Source of the DNA: Oxydemutator sp963693105
GTDB lineage: Bacteria > Pseudomonadota > Gammaproteobacteria > Poriferisulfidales > Oxydemutatoraceae
DNA: 64,000 nucleotides
Assembly (NCBI GenBank): GCA_963693105.1
Contig: OY843752.1
Span: forward strand, 1,769,961-1,833,960
Direction of reading: 5' to 3'
Below the pieces are notes generated by a model. It had not been told where the DNA came from. It ran no database searches and saw only the letters and a list, made by a program, of their open reading frames with translations. The translations under genes and the position numbers were made by a program. Below are positions 44,529-52,839 of this stretch, in pieces (within the stretch, counting starts at the first letter, position 1; every line of letters starts with the position of its first letter).

Positions 44529-44555
44529 CCGGTTGAGGGGTGGTCCCTTAACCGG
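44529..44555. terminator. hairpin after nadB, between convergent genes
   Basis: CCGGTTGAGGG (44529-44539) pairs with CCCTTAACCGG (44545-44555), 11 pairs including one G-T, loop GTGGT. It lies nine bases after the nadB stop; no strong U-run follows. The rest of 44556-44728 shows no gene. Confidence 0.5.
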
Positions 44556-44728
44556 TCTCTGGCCGGACAAGGGCGGAGCGCATGGGCGCGCCCTTGCTCA
44601 ATTCTATTCCAATGCCTCAAACATCCCACGTCCCTTCGCGGCAAGTCCGATAGCGTTGGTTACGGCTCCGAGACTTGTCCAGCAAACCGCCAGACTGTGG
44701 GCGACAGTCAGACCAGCCCACAATTTCC

Positions 44729-45475
44729 TCAGTCTGTTGACGGGATATCGTATCCGGAATTGAAATGCAACAATTTCTCCCATTGAATCCGGTCATCTTC
44801 ACAGAAACGTTCCATAAAAGATTTAGAAAATTTATTCATCACACGGCTGTAGTTTTCTACAAATTCATCATTTCTCTCTTTCGCCCTGTAACCCAAAGGT
44901 TCGATAATATCGGTGTATAAATCATCATTGCCGGATATGAATACCCAGAATCTCTGTCCGCAGTACTTCAAGTAACCGTTTTTATCCGGATTATTGTCTC
45001 GTCCGTAGCAACAACCGTTTACTGCCTGAACATTCATATTTCTGTTCCCTTGCCTGAGAATTTTCTGCGCTTGAATGAAATTGTCTTTCATCCGTTTAAT
45101 TTGACTGCTGTTACCCCAATTCGGGCCGGATTTAATGGAAACCACATACCTGATATTTTCCTTGCTGAACTCAAGGTCTATCCCTTCGGCAGATGATTTC
45201 CAGCCTCCATACACTTTTTCATTTACAAATATGGAAAGTCCTTCAAGGAATTGCCCGAATATTGTCTCTTCCTGAGACGACAAATGGGCATCAAGAACGG
45301 TTTTAATCAAATCGGAAGCGTGAAACAGGTTCTTGGCTCTGAACAAGTAAGGATTCTTCCTTTTCAATATTTCATTCAGCTGCAATGCCTCCAATTTTTC
45401 AAGTCGGGTGGAATGGAAATTCCCTATATTATTCTCAACATAGTTTCTTACATCATCGACTGTGATTTGAGACAT
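44729..45475 (-). CDS. type II restriction endonuclease (PmeII-like)
   Basis: 248-aa protein in the style of the PmeII-type endonucleases: KNPYLFRAKN near residue 41, SSQEETIFGQFLEGL, YGGWKSSAEGIDLEF (Asp100), VVSIKSGPNWGNSSQIKRM (Lys115) and AVNGCCYGRDN. Asp100 with SXK at 113-115 would be a variant PD-(D/E)XK site. It overlaps the methyltransferase start-to-end by 23 bases, forming one restriction-modification unit. Base composition is visibly more AT-rich than the core genes, suggesting horizontal acquisition. Recognition sequence unknown. Confidence 0.8.
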   Translation of the reverse strand: MSQITVDDVRNYVENNIGNFHSTRLEKLEALQLNEILKRKNPYLFRAKNLFHASDLIKTVLDAHLSSQEETIFGQFLEGLSIFVNEKVYGGWKSSAEGIDLEFSKENIRYVVSIKSGPNWGNSSQIKRMKDNFIQAQKILRQGNRNMNVQAVNGCCYGRDNNPDKNGYLKYCGQRFWVFISGNDDLYTDIIEPLGYRAKERNDEFVENYSRVMNKFSKSFMERFCEDDRIQWEKLLHFNSGYDIPSTD

Positions 45476-46325
45476 ATTCTATCGCCCCCTCTTCCGTCAA
45501 TCTGTACTGTCTTTCGGCTTCCCTTGAGGTTTGCATCATGAGTTCATAAAAGCCCCGATTGACTTCAATACCGATAGAATTTCTGTTGAGTTTACGCGCC
45601 ACCTCAAGAGTTGTCCCGGAGCCGGCAAACGGGTCGAGAACCGTATCCCCTTCCTCGGTGAACAGATTGATAAACCATTCCGGAAGAGATTTTGGGAAAG
45701 TTGCACTGTGCCCCCTGTTTCCACATTCCGTGGCCATATGCAGAACATTGGTTGGATAGGCCTTGTCTCTGCCGACCCAATTGGAAATTTTCTTGCCAAA
45801 ACCACTTCCAGCCCTCGACTCATCTCTTGTTTTATCCGTATCACTTAAATTACGAAGACGGCACTTCGCCCATTCCCCCGTTGGAATCATCACGGATTCC
45901 TGATACATGGAAAATTTTTTGCTTTTGTTGAACTGCAAAAGCCTCTCCCAGGAGTCCCTGAACCTGTTGGGCCATTTCCCCGGATAGCAATTTTTTTTAT
46001 GCCACACAAATTCTTCCGTCCAAAACCACCCCTGCTCACGCATCGCCAATATAAGCTCAATAACATAAGTGTGACGCTCCCCGCTCACAACCCTTTCCTT
46101 TATGTTCAGAATAAAAGTTCCGGTGGGTTTCAGAACTCTCAGAAGGTGCCGGGAAATTGGCAAAAACCATTCAACATATTTGTCCGCCGCCACCCCGCCA
46201 TAACTGTTTTTCCTTTGGTCGGCATAAGGAGGGGAAGTAACAATCAAGTCAACGGAACTTTCTCCAATGTCCTGGAGTTTCTGCTCACAATCTCCGAATA
46301 ATATTTGGTGGGAATGATGTGTCAT
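45453..46325 (-). CDS. site-specific DNA methyltransferase (N4-C/N6-A type)
   Basis: 290-aa beta-class amino-methyltransferase. The catalytic motif IV TSPPYADQR is at residues 30-38 and the AdoMet-binding motif I DPFAGSGTTLEVA near 237-249, so IV precedes I. SPPY is more usual for N4-cytosine enzymes. Protects the host from the overlapping downstream endonuclease. AT-rich like its partner. No ribosome-binding site is evident before ATG 46325; an imperfect inverted repeat (GTCG-TATAGGA-GTCGAC, 46337-46353) lies just upstream. No controller (C) protein gene is seen. Confidence 0.88.
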   Translation of the reverse strand: MTHHSHQILFGDCEQKLQDIGESSVDLIVTSPPYADQRKNSYGGVAADKYVEWFLPISRHLLRVLKPTGTFILNIKERVVSGERHTYVIELILAMREQGWFWTEEFVWHKKNCYPGKWPNRFRDSWERLLQFNKSKKFSMYQESVMIPTGEWAKCRLRNLSDTDKTRDESRAGSGFGKKISNWVGRDKAYPTNVLHMATECGNRGHSATFPKSLPEWFINLFTEEGDTVLDPFAGSGTTLEVARKLNRNSIGIEVNRGFYELMMQTSREAERQYRLTEEGAIEYVSNHSR

Positions 46326-46596
46326 GATTCGTGGTTGTCGTATAGGAGTCGACGTGCCTGCATCGGTTCAGTGTTTAGAGAAAAAGCGGAAACAGCATAA
46401 AAACCAAGTGAGTCAGGGTTGCTGGTTATTGTAAATTCCTGGAAAAAGATGTCAACGAACTTGACTGACCAAAATGATAACAGCCTGAAAGAATTCAGAA
46501 AAGTCGGCGACGAGCGCATCAAGCCGACATGGCCTTGAACGCACCAACTCCTGCACAGTGGGTCGAAACCTCCGGCGCTCTCAGGCCGTTTTGGTA

Positions 46597-46866
46597 TCAC
46601 TGTATTTTGGGTTGAATTCGCGGGTTTTGTCGAAATAGTAAATCGTCAAAATAGAGGGAGGCGTTTTCGGCCCGTTCGGTAGAACTGTTTCCATTACCAT
46701 TAAACCCGCACCTGCGCTCTGCCTCCGCCCGCGACACAAACGTCCAACCAATTTCCTGAGCGTATTTCAGGATGCGGGCTTGGACGGTTTTTTGTTCGGT
46801 AGGGTTGGCATGGGTCAGTGCCTCCTCGTTTTCTTTTTCACCTGCAAACCTATCGCCGTGGTGCAT
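46597..46866 (-). pseudogene. N-terminal remnant of type I restriction subunit HsdR
   Basis: 89 codons: EQKTVQARILKYAQEIGWTFVSRAEAERRCGF and ASLYFDDLLF match the beginning of HsdR subunits that are normally about 1,000 aa. The conserved REFNPKY that should follow is present but in a different frame (near 46600-46620), so a frameshift is followed by loss of the rest. The 271 bases from here to the methyltransferase start show no recognisable gene; an open frame there (46322-46600) looks non-coding. Confidence 0.6.
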
Positions 46867-47224
46867 CGTCCAATTCTGCGACAGCCTGTTGCAGATTCTC
46901 GAATCCCAAGTCCTTTAGTCCTCTCACAACCTGTGAGAGAAATTCGGGATGTGAATATGTCTCCACCAACCGGCGCATATCCCAAAGGTTTCGTGCCGAG
47001 AAACCGCGTATCCCCGGAAACTCCACTTTTAGATCACGAGACAACCGTTCTACTACCGACTTGCCCCAGCCCAACTGCGCCTGCTTCTCCACAATGCCGC
47101 GCCCGATATCCCAGATTGGAAACTCACCAGTTTCGGCAATTGCCCTCGCAGGAACCTGATGCCTTCGTCCAACTTTCGTTTTCACGAAAGAGTCAGTAAC
47201 CGCACATGTTTCCCAATCACTCAT
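46850..47224 (-). pseudogene. DUF1016 (YhcG-like) N-terminal fragment, possibly fused to an hsdS start
   Basis: 124 aa. Residues about 35-105 (WDIGRGIVEKQAQLGWGKSVVERLS, GFSARNLWDMRRLVETY; quoted in part) match the DUF1016 N-terminal domain, whose full-length members are about 340 aa with a C-terminal PD-(D/E)XK nuclease that is missing here. The first 27 residues (MSDWETCAVTDSFVKTKVG) do not fit DUF1016 and could be the start of a specificity subunit joined by deletion. Overlaps the hsdR remnant by 17 bases. Confidence 0.55.
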
Positions 47225-47227
47225 GAT

Positions 47228-47356
47228 CTAAATCTTTCTTTGTACCCGTTGCCAGATACATGAGCCATTTCCGGCTTCCTTTCCAGTTGAGCCATTTGAG
47301 CCATTTCTGAGCCGATTCTCCGTGAGGCGGTAGTAGGCGGCCCGCCCCGTACTCAT
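47228..47356 (-). CDS. small open frame of 42 codons, doubtful
   Basis: ATG overlaps the stop of the DUF4062 gene (ATGA), with GGAGG immediately before it. The product begins STGRAAYYRLTENR and ends in a low-complexity NGS-rich tail. It may be translated by coupling or may be debris of the decayed restriction locus; other frames of this gap are also open and Trp-rich. No homologue recognised. Confidence 0.2.
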   Translation of the reverse strand: MSTGRAAYYRLTENRLRNGSNGSTGKEAGNGSCIWQRVQRKI

Positions 47357-49128
47357 CCTCCGATTTCCCCCAACCGTTTTAACAGTGCCAACCCCTCTGT
47401 CGTAAGCCGGTATTTCTGGTGGCGACTGGTGGGTTTGTCCGGGATGGTCATTTCGAGAAATCCATTTTGCAAAAGCTTCTCTATGGACCGCTTGAAATTC
47501 CCGGCACGACTTGAATACCCGGCGACTTCCAGAAGATCCTGACTATTTCTCGGTGTGGCTGTGCATGCCTGAAGCAACTTGATTTCAATCGGAGTCAAAA
47601 TCACTTGGGCCTCATCTTGGGCCTCATCTTGGGCCTCGTCTTGGGCCTCGTCTTGGGCCTCGTCTTGGGCCTCGTCTTGGGCCTCGTCTTGGGCCTCGTC
47701 TTGGGCCTCGTCTTGGGCCTCGTCTTGGGCCTCGTCTTGGGCCTCGTCTTGGGCCTCGTCTTGGGCCTCGTCTTGGGCCTCGTCTTGGGCCTCGTCTTGG
47801 GCCTCGTCTTGGGCCTCGTCTTGGGCCTCGTCTTGGGCCTCGTCTTGGGCCCGACTTAGTCCCACCTTGGTCCCGACTTGTCCGGTGACTTGTCCGGTGA
47901 CTTGTCCGGCGACCTGTCTGCCAGGGCGCCTGATAGTGGTGACAAAGCTGTCAGTAAGTGAGAACTCCGGCTCGGGAAGTCCGGCGTCTCGGCATTGCCG
48001 AATCATGTCACGGGTGCCGGTGCCCATTCGCTCGATATACTTGGTCAGGTAGAGCGGTTCGGCGAGCAGAGGGTTGCCGGGAATGGAACTGTGGGGTTGG
48101 CGGAGTTTGTCGAGGGTGAGTGCGGGCGGGAGGGTACCGGGATTCCAGACTTCGAGCCGGTCGGTAAAGAGCATGACCTGAACGCTGCCGTTGCTGTTGT
48201 AGTCGCGGTGGACAACAGCGTTGACGATGGCTTCGGCCACCACCTCGCGCGGGATTTCGTATTCGACCGGGGCCTGCGGGCCGTGTTTGCGGGTGCCAAC
48301 GCTGAGGTTGATCTTGGACATGACAAAGTCAATCGCCTGATCCACGAGTTCAAAGGCGGTGCCCTTGTACACCTGATGGGAAGGAATGGGTTTGGCAACC
48401 TCGGTGCCGTGAAAATGGGCACACTTGACCTCGGAAGGCTGCGTGAAGCGCTGCGGATATTTGCCAAAGAGCAGGACAGCGGCATTGGTGGGAACACCAT
48501 CGTCGAGCAGCTTCAAGTGGGTGAGTACTTCCTCGATTGCAGACTCCGCGGGAAGCGGAAAATTGCGCGCCTTGCGGGCACGGCGGACGAAACGGGTAAC
48601 CGCTTCGGGTTCAAGGTCGTCGAGGGTGGCCTTACGAGCAGCGCGGGCATCCCAAGGGGCGTAGTTGAGCGCGCCAGTGACTTCAAGGTGATTGATTAAA
48701 CTGGTGTAAACGGCGGCGTGCAGTTCGGTGGAGTCGTTGAAACAGCAGAGAATTAACTGCTTACCGGCTTCACGAACCAATCTTTTCATTTTCGGGTGCC
48801 TGTCGTCATCGGTCGCGCCCTTGACAAGAATCAGACGGGTTTTTTCAAGGCGGGTGGCTTCATTGAATTCGATGTGGGTGGGAGAAAGGCCGTCCTTATT
48901 CTCCTGGCCGTATTCATTGCCAAAAAGTCCGAGATACAAATCGCACTTGGCGACTTCATCCAGATAGACGGCATCGGGACGGCGATCCGAGGCGGGAACA
49001 TCGCGCTCGAAAAGGAAGGTTTCATAGAAACGCAGCAGTAGCGAATCGCCGGCGAGATAGGCTGCCAGCGCCTTGCGTTCCCGTGCAAACTCTTTTTGCA
49101 CACTGCTGATAAAGATTCGTCCTCTCAT
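47353..49128 (-). CDS. DUF4062 / RecG-like ATP-binding protein of a restriction locus, with DEAQ repeats
   Basis: 591 aa. Residues 1-100 are a DUF4062 domain (RIFISSVQKEF, YLDEVAKCDLYLGLFGNEYG), a fold found in defence and signalling proteins. Residues about 295-410 are the GHKL-like ATP-binding domain annotated in RecG-like regulators (REVVAEAIVNAVVHRDYN, YIERMGTGTRDMI). A GQV-TGQV linker is followed by 20 DEAQ tetrapeptides and a C-terminal winged helix (about 515-591). Such proteins commonly sit inside type I restriction loci with unknown role. The frame is intact although its neighbours hsdM, hsdS and hsdR are reduced to fragments. Starts at ATGA overlapping the hsdM remnant. Confidence 0.75.
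   Translation of the reverse strand: MRGRIFISSVQKEFARERKALAAYLAGDSLLLRFYETFLFERDVPASDRRPDAVYLDEVAKCDLYLGLFGNEYGQENKDGLSPTHIEFNEATRLEKTRLILVKGATDDDRHPKMKRLVREAGKQLILCCFNDSTELHAAVYTSLINHLEVTGALNYAPWDARAARKATLDDLEPEAVTRFVRRARKARNFPLPAESAIEEVLTHLKLLDDGVPTNAAVLLFGKYPQRFTQPSEVKCAHFHGTEVAKPIPSHQVYKGTAFELVDQAIDFVMSKINLSVGTRKHGPQAPVEYEIPREVVAEAIVNAVVHRDYNSNGSVQVMLFTDRLEVWNPGTLPPALTLDKLRQPHSSIPGNPLLAEPLYLTKYIERMGTGTRDMIRQCRDAGLPEPEFSLTDSFVTTIRRPGRQVAGQVTGQVTGQVGTKVGLSRAQDEAQDEAQDEAQDEAQDEAQDEAQDEAQDEAQDEAQDEAQDEAQDEAQDEAQDEAQDEAQDEAQDEAQDEAQDEAQDEAQVILTPIEIKLLQACTATPRNSQDLLEVAGYSSRAGNFKRSIEKLLQNGFLEMTIPDKPTSRHQKYRLTTEGLALLKRLGEIGG
47605..47844 (-). repeat. minisatellite of 20 x 12 bp encoding (DEAQ)20
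   Basis: Unit GACGAGGCCCAA on the coding strand, twenty perfect-length copies; the last two in coding order have GAT instead of GAC. A partial unit (RAQ) precedes. The 12-bp period keeps the frame, so slippage would change linker length by four residues per unit. Confidence 0.95.
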
Positions 49129-49220
49129 GTCTCAAAGTCCAACCGGGCCAGAACCTTCTTCAACGCCGCATCCCAGATCCAGGATTCCAGCGACTTGTCT
49201 TTTTTGTCGTCTTTCGCCAT
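49125..49220 (-). pseudogene. N-terminal stub of type I methyltransferase subunit HsdM
   Basis: 31 codons. KDDKKDKSLESWIWDAA is the start of HsdM proteins (normally about 500 aa, continuing CSIRGAKDAPKYKDYI). Here the frame passes instead into LKKVLARLDFET and stops. An internal deletion joining the two ends of hsdM or of hsdM and another gene would explain it. Its stop overlaps the DUF4062 start. Confidence 0.6.
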
Positions 49221-49249
49221 CGGTTTGCGGGGGGCGGCCCTGTGCGCTT

Positions 49250-49804
49250 TCAGGCCGTGCCCAGGCGGATGAAGTTGCGGCGGTAGTGTTTCAGTTCCTC
49301 GACGGAGCCGCGGATGTCGCTCAGGGCGCGGTGGTTGCTGACACTGTCTTTGCGCGCAACGAGTTCCGGCTTCCAGCGCCTGGCCAGTTCCTTCAACGTG
49401 CTGACGTCGAGGTTGCGGTAATGGAAGAAGCTTTCGAGTTCCGGCATCAGGCGCGCCAGAAAGCGCCGGTCCTGGCAAATGCTGTTGCCGCACATCGGCG
49501 ATTTGCCGCGCACGGCGTGTTGCTTCAGGAAATCAAGCGTGCGGCGCTCGGCCTCGGCGTAGTCCAGCTGGCTGGCGCGCACTTCGTCCACCAGGCCGGA
49601 TGCGGTATGATGGCTGGTGTTCCAGCGATCCATGCCGTCCAGAACCGGGGCCGGCTGGTGTATCACCAACGCCGGGCCTTCAACGGGATTTCCAAGATGT
49701 TTATCAGTAACCAGCGTCGCAATTTCGAGAATGGCGTCGGAGGACGAGTCCAGCCCCGACATCTCAAGATCGATCCACACCAGATTGAATTCATCGGGTT
49801 GCAT
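49250..49804 (-). CDS. orn: oligoribonuclease
   Basis: DEDD-family 3'-5' exonuclease degrading two- to five-nucleotide RNAs. NLVWIDLEMSGLD (first acidic pair), ALVIHQPAPVLDGMDRWNTSHHTASGL (quoted in segments), MCGNSICQDRRFL and the SNHRALSDIRGSVEEL motif with the last His and Asp. 184 aa, usual size. ATG 49804 overlaps, on the opposite strand, the start of the cytochrome gene. Confidence 0.95.
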   Translation of the reverse strand: MQPDEFNLVWIDLEMSGLDSSSDAILEIATLVTDKHLGNPVEGPALVIHQPAPVLDGMDRWNTSHHTASGLVDEVRASQLDYAEAERRTLDFLKQHAVRGKSPMCGNSICQDRRFLARLMPELESFFHYRNLDVSTLKELARRWKPELVARKDSVSNHRALSDIRGSVEELKHYRRNFIRLGTA

Positions 49805-50128
49805 GGCCGCTATTCTATCGGAAAACGCCGGCTTGTCGCCGCCATTTTGCTGACGGCGTTGTGCGCGCACACCGGCGCCGCCGAAGACCGCGAAGCGCCC
49901 GCGCATTACCAGGCGGCGTGCGTTGCGTGTCACGCGCAGATGGTCGGCGGAAACGGCGACTTGCTTTATACCCGCCCCGACCGCCTGGCAAAGAATCACG
50001 GCGAACTGCAAGACCGCGTCGCCTACTGCCAGCGGCAACTGCAACTGCGCTGGAGCGACGCGCAAATCCGGCAGACCACCGACTACCTGAACGCACGCTT
50101 CTACCGTTACCCAACCGCCGACGAATAA
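49799..50128 (+). CDS. small periplasmic c-type cytochrome
   Basis: 109 aa with one haem-binding site ACVACHAQMVGGNGDLLY (CXXCH at about residues 39-43) and a signal peptide (KRRLVAAILLTALCAHTGAA). No ATG or GTG start fits upstream of the signal peptide in this frame; TTG 49799 does. If correct, the divergent cytochrome and orn coding regions overlap by six bases. Likely an electron carrier; the partner is not evident. Single-domain, with the distal ligand not assignable with certainty. Confidence 0.72.
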   Translation: MHGRYSIGKRRLVAAILLTALCAHTGAAEDREAPAHYQAACVACHAQMVGGNGDLLYTRPDRLAKNHGELQDRVAYCQRQLQLRWSDAQIRQTTDYLNARFYRYPTADE

Positions 50129-50202
50129 AAAAGCGCGCACCGCAAAGCGACGTGCCCGGCTTGAACCGGATTCGTGCTTCGCGTGGCAACGACCCCGGCG
50201 CC

Positions 50203-51411
50203 TCAGGTCAGCACCCGCACGTATTCCGCCGGGCTGATGACGCCGCCGTGCAGCAACTTCAGCCCGGCCTCTTCCAGACTGGACAGGCGGCGCTCGTTGA
50301 CCTGTTGCGTCACTTTCGCCGGCGCCGCGCTGTAACCTGAAACCGCGCGGCGCAGGTCCTCGTCCATCATCACCATTTCATAAACCGCGCGGCGGCCGGC
50401 GTGGCCGGTGTGATGGCAGTGCGCGCAACCGCGTCCGTGGTGGAGTTGCACCGCGCCCAACGCCGGCGGCAACGGCGGCAGCAACGACGCCGGACACGGT
50501 TCCCGGCAGCGCGGACAGATTGCGCGCACGAGGCGCTGCGACACCACCAAGCTGAGCGCCGCGCCGACCAGGTATTCCGGCAGGCCGATGTTGACCAGCC
50601 GCGTAATCGTGCCGGCCACGCTCGCGGTGTGCAGCGTGCTCATCACGAGATGCCCGGTCAACCCGGCTTTCATCGCGATGTCGGCGGTTTCGAAATCGCG
50701 TATCTCGCCGACCAGAATGACCTCCGGGTCCTGGCGCAGGAACGCGCGCAGCGCATCGGCAAAACCCAGGCCGATGCTTTCGCGCACCTCGACCTGGTTG
50801 ATGCCCTCGATGCGCCGCTCCACCGGATCCTCCGCCGTCAGGATGTTGATGCCCTCGACGTTGAGCTCGCGCAGCGCCGCGTACAACGTCGTCGTCTTGC
50901 CGCTGCCGGTCGGCCCCGTCACCAGAATCATGCCCTGGCTCATCTGCAACGCGCGCCGGAACAGCGCGAGTTCATCGCCGCCCATGCCGAGGCGGTCGAG
51001 CGCCGAGTCGAAACCGCCGCTGTCGAGAATTCGCAGCACGATACGCTCGCCCGAAATCAGCGGCACCACCGAGACGCGGACATCGGCGGCGCCGTGCTCG
51101 CAGGCGAATGAAAAGCGGCCGTCCTGCGGCAGCCGGTGTTCGGCGATGTCCAGCCCCGCCAGCAACTTGACGCGGGTCGAGATGCTGGTGTATTCGTCGA
51201 ACAGAAAAGCGCCGGTCTCGATCTTCCGCAAAACACCGTCGAGCCGGTAACGCAGGCGCGCGCAATGCTCGTACTTCTCAAGGTGCGCGTCGCTCGCGCC
51301 GAAGGCGACCGCCTGTCGCAGCATCTGCTCGACGAAGACCACCGCCGACGCCTGGCCGGTCAGGGCCAGACGCCGCGCGGCGGGCGCCGCGCCGCCGGCG
51401 GCGCGCTTCAC
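50203..51411 (-). CDS. pilus assembly/type II secretion ATPase (PilB/GspE/MshE-like), short form
   Basis: 402-aa hexameric secretion ATPase powering pilus or pseudopilus extension. Walker A GPTGSGKTT (166-174), Asp box AEDPVERRIEGINQVEV, Walker B region LRQDPEVILVGEIRD, His box GHLVMSTLHTA, and a zinc site of CPRCREPC...CAHCHHTG. The N-terminal MshEN/GSPII_E_N domain usual in PilB (about 560 aa) is missing. GTG start overlaps the secretin stop. No PilC-type membrane partner follows in this window. Confidence 0.88.
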   Translation of the reverse strand: MKRAAGGAAPAARRLALTGQASAVVFVEQMLRQAVAFGASDAHLEKYEHCARLRYRLDGVLRKIETGAFLFDEYTSISTRVKLLAGLDIAEHRLPQDGRFSFACEHGAADVRVSVVPLISGERIVLRILDSGGFDSALDRLGMGGDELALFRRALQMSQGMILVTGPTGSGKTTTLYAALRELNVEGINILTAEDPVERRIEGINQVEVRESIGLGFADALRAFLRQDPEVILVGEIRDFETADIAMKAGLTGHLVMSTLHTASVAGTITRLVNIGLPEYLVGAALSLVVSQRLVRAICPRCREPCPASLLPPLPPALGAVQLHHGRGCAHCHHTGHAGRRAVYEMVMMDEDLRRAVSGYSAAPAKVTQQVNERRLSSLEEAGLKLLHGGVISPAEYVRVLT

Positions 51412-52829
51412 TGCACGATTTCCGGCAGGATGAACACCAGCAACTCGCGCACATCGCGCTCGGCGGCGCTGCGCCGGAACAGCCCGCCGAGCAGCGGCAG
51501 ATGCCCGGCCAGCGGCACGCGGTTGACCGCATCCACCCTCGTGTCGAGGCGGATGCCGCCGATGACCACCATGTCGCCGTCGGCGACCAGCAGGCGGCTG
51601 GCGATCTCGCGGCGCGTAATCGGCGGATTCTGCAGGCGCGTGTCCACCGTGTCCTTGTTGATTTTGACATCGAGCATCAGGTGTTCGTCGCCGATGACGG
51701 TCGGCGTCACCGCAAGACGCAAACCCGCCTGCTTGAACTCGGTGCGCGTGCCGTCTTCGGAAACGGTCTGGTACGGCACCTCGTCGCCCTGGAAAATCAC
51801 CGCCGACTGTTTGTCCAGCGTGAACACGCGGGGGTTCGATATGATGCGGCTCTTGCCCTCGTTCTCAAGCGCGGTCAGCTCCAGCCGGATGCGCGGCTTG
51901 CCGAAACGCAGGCCGAGACCGGCGCCGGCGCCGGCCACCGGCAGATTAACAAACGGCCCGCCACCGGCGCCGTTGCTTCCCCGGAAGACAACGCCCTGCT
52001 CGCGGCCCAGGCGAACGCCGAGGCTGCGCTCGAAGTCTTCGCCGGCCTCGACGATGAACGCCTCGATCAGCACCTGGCGGTGGCGCGTATCCACTTCCCG
52101 GATCAGCGACGCGGCCAGCGCAATGTCGCGCCGCACGCCCTTGACGACCAGCGAGTGACTGCGTTCGTCGGCGACAACGACGGCACGCGGCGACTGCTCC
52201 GCGCCCGCCTGCTGCAACAGCGCGTCCAGCAACGGCTTGACCTCGCCGGGGCTGGAAAAATTCAGGCGGAACAACTCGACCTGCTTGCGCGCGCCGGGGG
52301 CGTCGTCGTCGCCGGGCGGCGAGCCGCGCCGGTGCAGGCGAATCAGCCGCCCGCGCGCCTGTTCGCTCACCGCCAGGCCGTGCAGCCCGGCGGCCAGCGC
52401 CAGCGCATCACGCCAGCCGACTGCGTCCAGACTCAGGCTGAGCGGCGTCTTGACATCGGCGTCGGCGACGATGTTGTAACCCACCGCCTGCGACAACATG
52501 CGCGCAAAAACCGGCAACGGCACCCGCTCCATACGCAGCAGCAGCGGCGCCGAGGCGGAAGCGGCAACCGGCGACGCCGGCGATATCGTCACGCGCGACG
52601 CCGTGCCTTTGCAGCAAACACGCGGCGCGACATCGTGCGCCGAAGACGCGCGGTTGTGGCCGGTCTGTTCGCGCGCGAACGCCTCCTCGCCAATCAGCCT
52701 CGGCGCGGGCGCGGCCTCAAGCGCGGACAGGTCGTCCGGCAGCGGCGCGCAGGCCGACATCAGGCACACGGCGGTGCAAACACCCGCCGGAATCCAGCGG
52801 GAAACAAACTGCGAAACAAACCGCGTCAT
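51408..52829 (-). CDS. secretin of type IV/MSHA-like pilus (PilQ/MshL-like), lipoprotein
   Basis: Outer-membrane channel for the pilus, 473 aa. Lipoprotein signal with lipobox MSAC (Cys27). STN-like domain near 110-180 (VPLPVFARMLSQAVGYNIV), N1-type domain (LNFSSPGEVKPLLDALL), and the C-terminal secretin domain (RIISNPRVFTLDKQSAVIFQGDEVPY, DMVVIGGIRLDT, VPLAGHLPLLGGLFR, ELLVFILPEIV). I start at ATG 52829; ATG 52850, overlapping the PilP stop, is also possible. The organisation resembles MshL more than full-length PilQ, which carries AMIN domains. Confidence 0.87.
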   Translation of the reverse strand: MTRFVSQFVSRWIPAGVCTAVCLMSACAPLPDDLSALEAAPAPRLIGEEAFAREQTGHNRASSAHDVAPRVCCKGTASRVTISPASPVAASASAPLLLRMERVPLPVFARMLSQAVGYNIVADADVKTPLSLSLDAVGWRDALALAAGLHGLAVSEQARGRLIRLHRRGSPPGDDDAPGARKQVELFRLNFSSPGEVKPLLDALLQQAGAEQSPRAVVVADERSHSLVVKGVRRDIALAASLIREVDTRHRQVLIEAFIVEAGEDFERSLGVRLGREQGVVFRGSNGAGGGPFVNLPVAGAGAGLGLRFGKPRIRLELTALENEGKSRIISNPRVFTLDKQSAVIFQGDEVPYQTVSEDGTRTEFKQAGLRLAVTPTVIGDEHLMLDVKINKDTVDTRLQNPPITRREIASRLLVADGDMVVIGGIRLDTRVDAVNRVPLAGHLPLLGGLFRRSAAERDVRELLVFILPEIVQ

Positions 52830-52839
52830 CGCACGCGAC

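Noticed and set aside
46322..46600. 92-codon minus-strand frame between the methyltransferase and the hsdR remnant
   Set aside because: No similarity, no ribosome-binding site, and it overlaps the frameshifted hsdR tail; probably non-coding debris.
47605..47844. CRISPR-like array
   Set aside because: Units are 12 bp and contiguous with no spacers; it is a coding minisatellite.
47605..47859. Plus-strand frame reading (LGLV)n across the 12-bp repeats
   Set aside because: Simple by-product of the tandem repeat; the minus strand is embedded in a complete domain protein.
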